The position numbers and the translations under genes were made by a program. Shown here piece after piece: positions 5,711 to 6,329 of a stretch of DNA of 6,329 nucleotides; position 1 is the first letter of the stretch; every line of letters starts with the position of its first letter. Origin of the DNA: Candidatus Cloacimonadota bacterium (GTDB lineage: Bacteria > Cloacimonadota > Cloacimonadia > Cloacimonadales > TCS61); the NCBI GenBank assembly GCA_030628755.1, contig DAOVQH010000154.1, positions 1-6,329 on the forward strand. The letters are read 5' to 3'. Below the pieces are notes generated by a model, which was not told the origin of the DNA, ran no database searches, and worked only from the letters and a program-made list of their open reading frames with translations.

Positions 5711-5818
5711 ATAGAACACAGATGACACGGATTAGACGGATTTCCACGGATTTTTATTGATAATTAATTTTTTTATCTGTGACTATCCGTTCCATCCGTG
5801 TTATCCGTGTTCCATTAT
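5711..5818. repeat. Inverted-repeat element IR4 (most regular copy)
   Basis: Left arm 5711-5751 reads inward AGAACACAGAT, GACACGGAT, TAGACGGAT, TTCCACGGAT. Right arm 5774-5817 reads GGAACACGGAT, AACACGGAT, GGAACGGAT, AGTCACAGAT. The centre is about 22 bases of A/T. Both arms are full length, so this is the best single copy for defining the element. The right border ATAATGGAAC follows the metG stop after four bases, and the left border is next to the ribosome binding site of GxxExxY copy 2. In RNA the arms could pair over about 29 bases with some G-U pairs and mismatches. Confidence 0.92.
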
Positions 5819-5821
5819 TTT

Positions 5822-6328
5822 TTACTCCACAGTTTGAGTTGCTTTAAGAAGTTCAAGCTGTTTCTCAATTTCTTTATCTTCAATTTTTTTAAAAAGATGA
5901 GAAACTTCGCTGATTTCAAATTTGATTTGTTTTTTATCTAAATCTTTCCAGGAGATTTTTTCAGGAAGATTTATCATTTTTCGTAATTTTTTCATACCTT
6001 TTGGAATTATTGGTGAAAACACAATAGAAATAATTCTCAGAAGCTCGGTACAAACCCAAAGTGTTTCTTCTGCCTTTGCTCTGTTTTTCTTAATTTCCAC
6101 CCAGGGTTGAGTTTCATCAAAGTACTTATTTCCAATCCTGGCAATATCCATCGCAAGTCTTGAAGCTTTTCTTACCTGGTAATTATTGTAGCTTTTTCCA
6201 ATGTAATCAGCAATTTTATATACTTCTCTCAGGGTTTCCTCAGATTTTTCAGACAGAACTTCAGGTTTTGAGATTTTTCCATTAAAATACTTTTGAGCAA
6301 ATATAAAAGTTCTGTTAGCAAGATTTCC
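5822..6328 (-). CDS. metG: Methionyl-tRNA synthetase, C-terminal part (cut by window edge)
   Basis: MetRS charges tRNA-Met with methionine for initiation and elongation. The 168 residues visible are the end of the protein. The frame is open to the window edge, so the start and the catalytic HIGH and KMSKS regions are outside. GNLANRTFIFAQKYFNG at the beginning and RIGNKYFDETQPW in the middle are characteristic of the anticodon-binding helical domain of MetG; the end (LFKKIEDKEIEKQLELL) matches the close of that domain. The TAA at 5822-5824 follows soon after. No C-terminal EMAP/Trbp111-like tRNA-binding domain of about 100 residues is present, so this is a short-form MetRS or the domain is encoded elsewhere. 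Repeat IR4 starts four bases beyond the stop. Confidence 0.93.
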   Translation of the reverse strand, partial: GNLANRTFIFAQKYFNGKISKPEVLSEKSEETLREVYKIADYIGKSYNNYQVRKASRLAMDIARIGNKYFDETQPWVEIKKNRAKAEETLWVCTELLRIISIVFSPIIPKGMKKLRKMINLPEKISWKDLDKKQIKFEISEVSHLFKKIEDKEIEKQLELLKATQTVE

Positions 6329-6329
6329 C

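Noticed and set aside
2621..5818. CRISPR array suggested by the recurring CGGAT units
   Set aside because: The repeats are 9-11 bases, directly adjacent, degenerate and arranged as facing arms. There are no regular spacers and no cas genes.
5711..5818. IR4 and its relatives as simple intrinsic terminators
   Set aside because: The arms are long, unit-structured and mismatched, and the elements lie between co-oriented genes right up to ribosome binding sites. A terminator effect is possible but does not explain the unit structure or polarity.

Overview
This is an AT-rich window in which every convincing gene lies on the minus strand, so the text below follows the direction of transcription, from high to low coordinates. 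Gene families, low GC and the style of intergenic repeats fit an uncultured bacterium of the FCB/candidate-phylum kind, for example Cloacimonadota or a relative. That placement is an inference from general impression and is not firm.

Layout: (1) 6328-5822, the C-terminal part of methionyl-tRNA synthetase (metG), cut by the window edge. (2) 5818-5711, inverted-repeat element IR4. (3) 5695-5321, a GxxExxY-family protein with a PD-(D/E)XK nuclease-like motif set (copy 2). (4) 5321-5183, element IR3. (5) 5166-3301, an APC-type amino acid permease fused to a PTS EIIA-like domain. (6) 3295-3102, element IR2, enlarged by a GC-richer insert. (7) 3085-2696, a second GxxExxY gene (copy 1). (8) 2703-2621, element IR1. 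(9) A compact group: miaB (2614-1313), a trmO-like gene (1309-806) and the N-terminal part of mutL (753-1), which runs off the left edge.

The ordinary part is the miaB-trmO-mutL group. Two of its products act at position 37 of tRNA anticodon loops, and mutL is a mismatch-repair gene often found near miaA or miaB. The accessory part lies between metG and miaB. There each of four consecutive intergenic gaps is nearly filled by a related, diverged inverted repeat. Its arms are about 40 bp and are built of four 9-11 bp units that each end in CGGAT. No such repeat is seen in the miaB-trmO-mutL group.

The elements have a consistent polarity. Their outer borders sit just after stop codons and just before ribosome binding sites, and two of the three genes between them encode closely related GxxExxY proteins (about 84% identical). 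The best candidate for an undescribed system here is this pairing of a small nuclease-like protein with dispersed, oriented inverted repeats, loosely like the RAYT/REP relationship. The association is visible in the sequence. Mobility or a processing role is inference.
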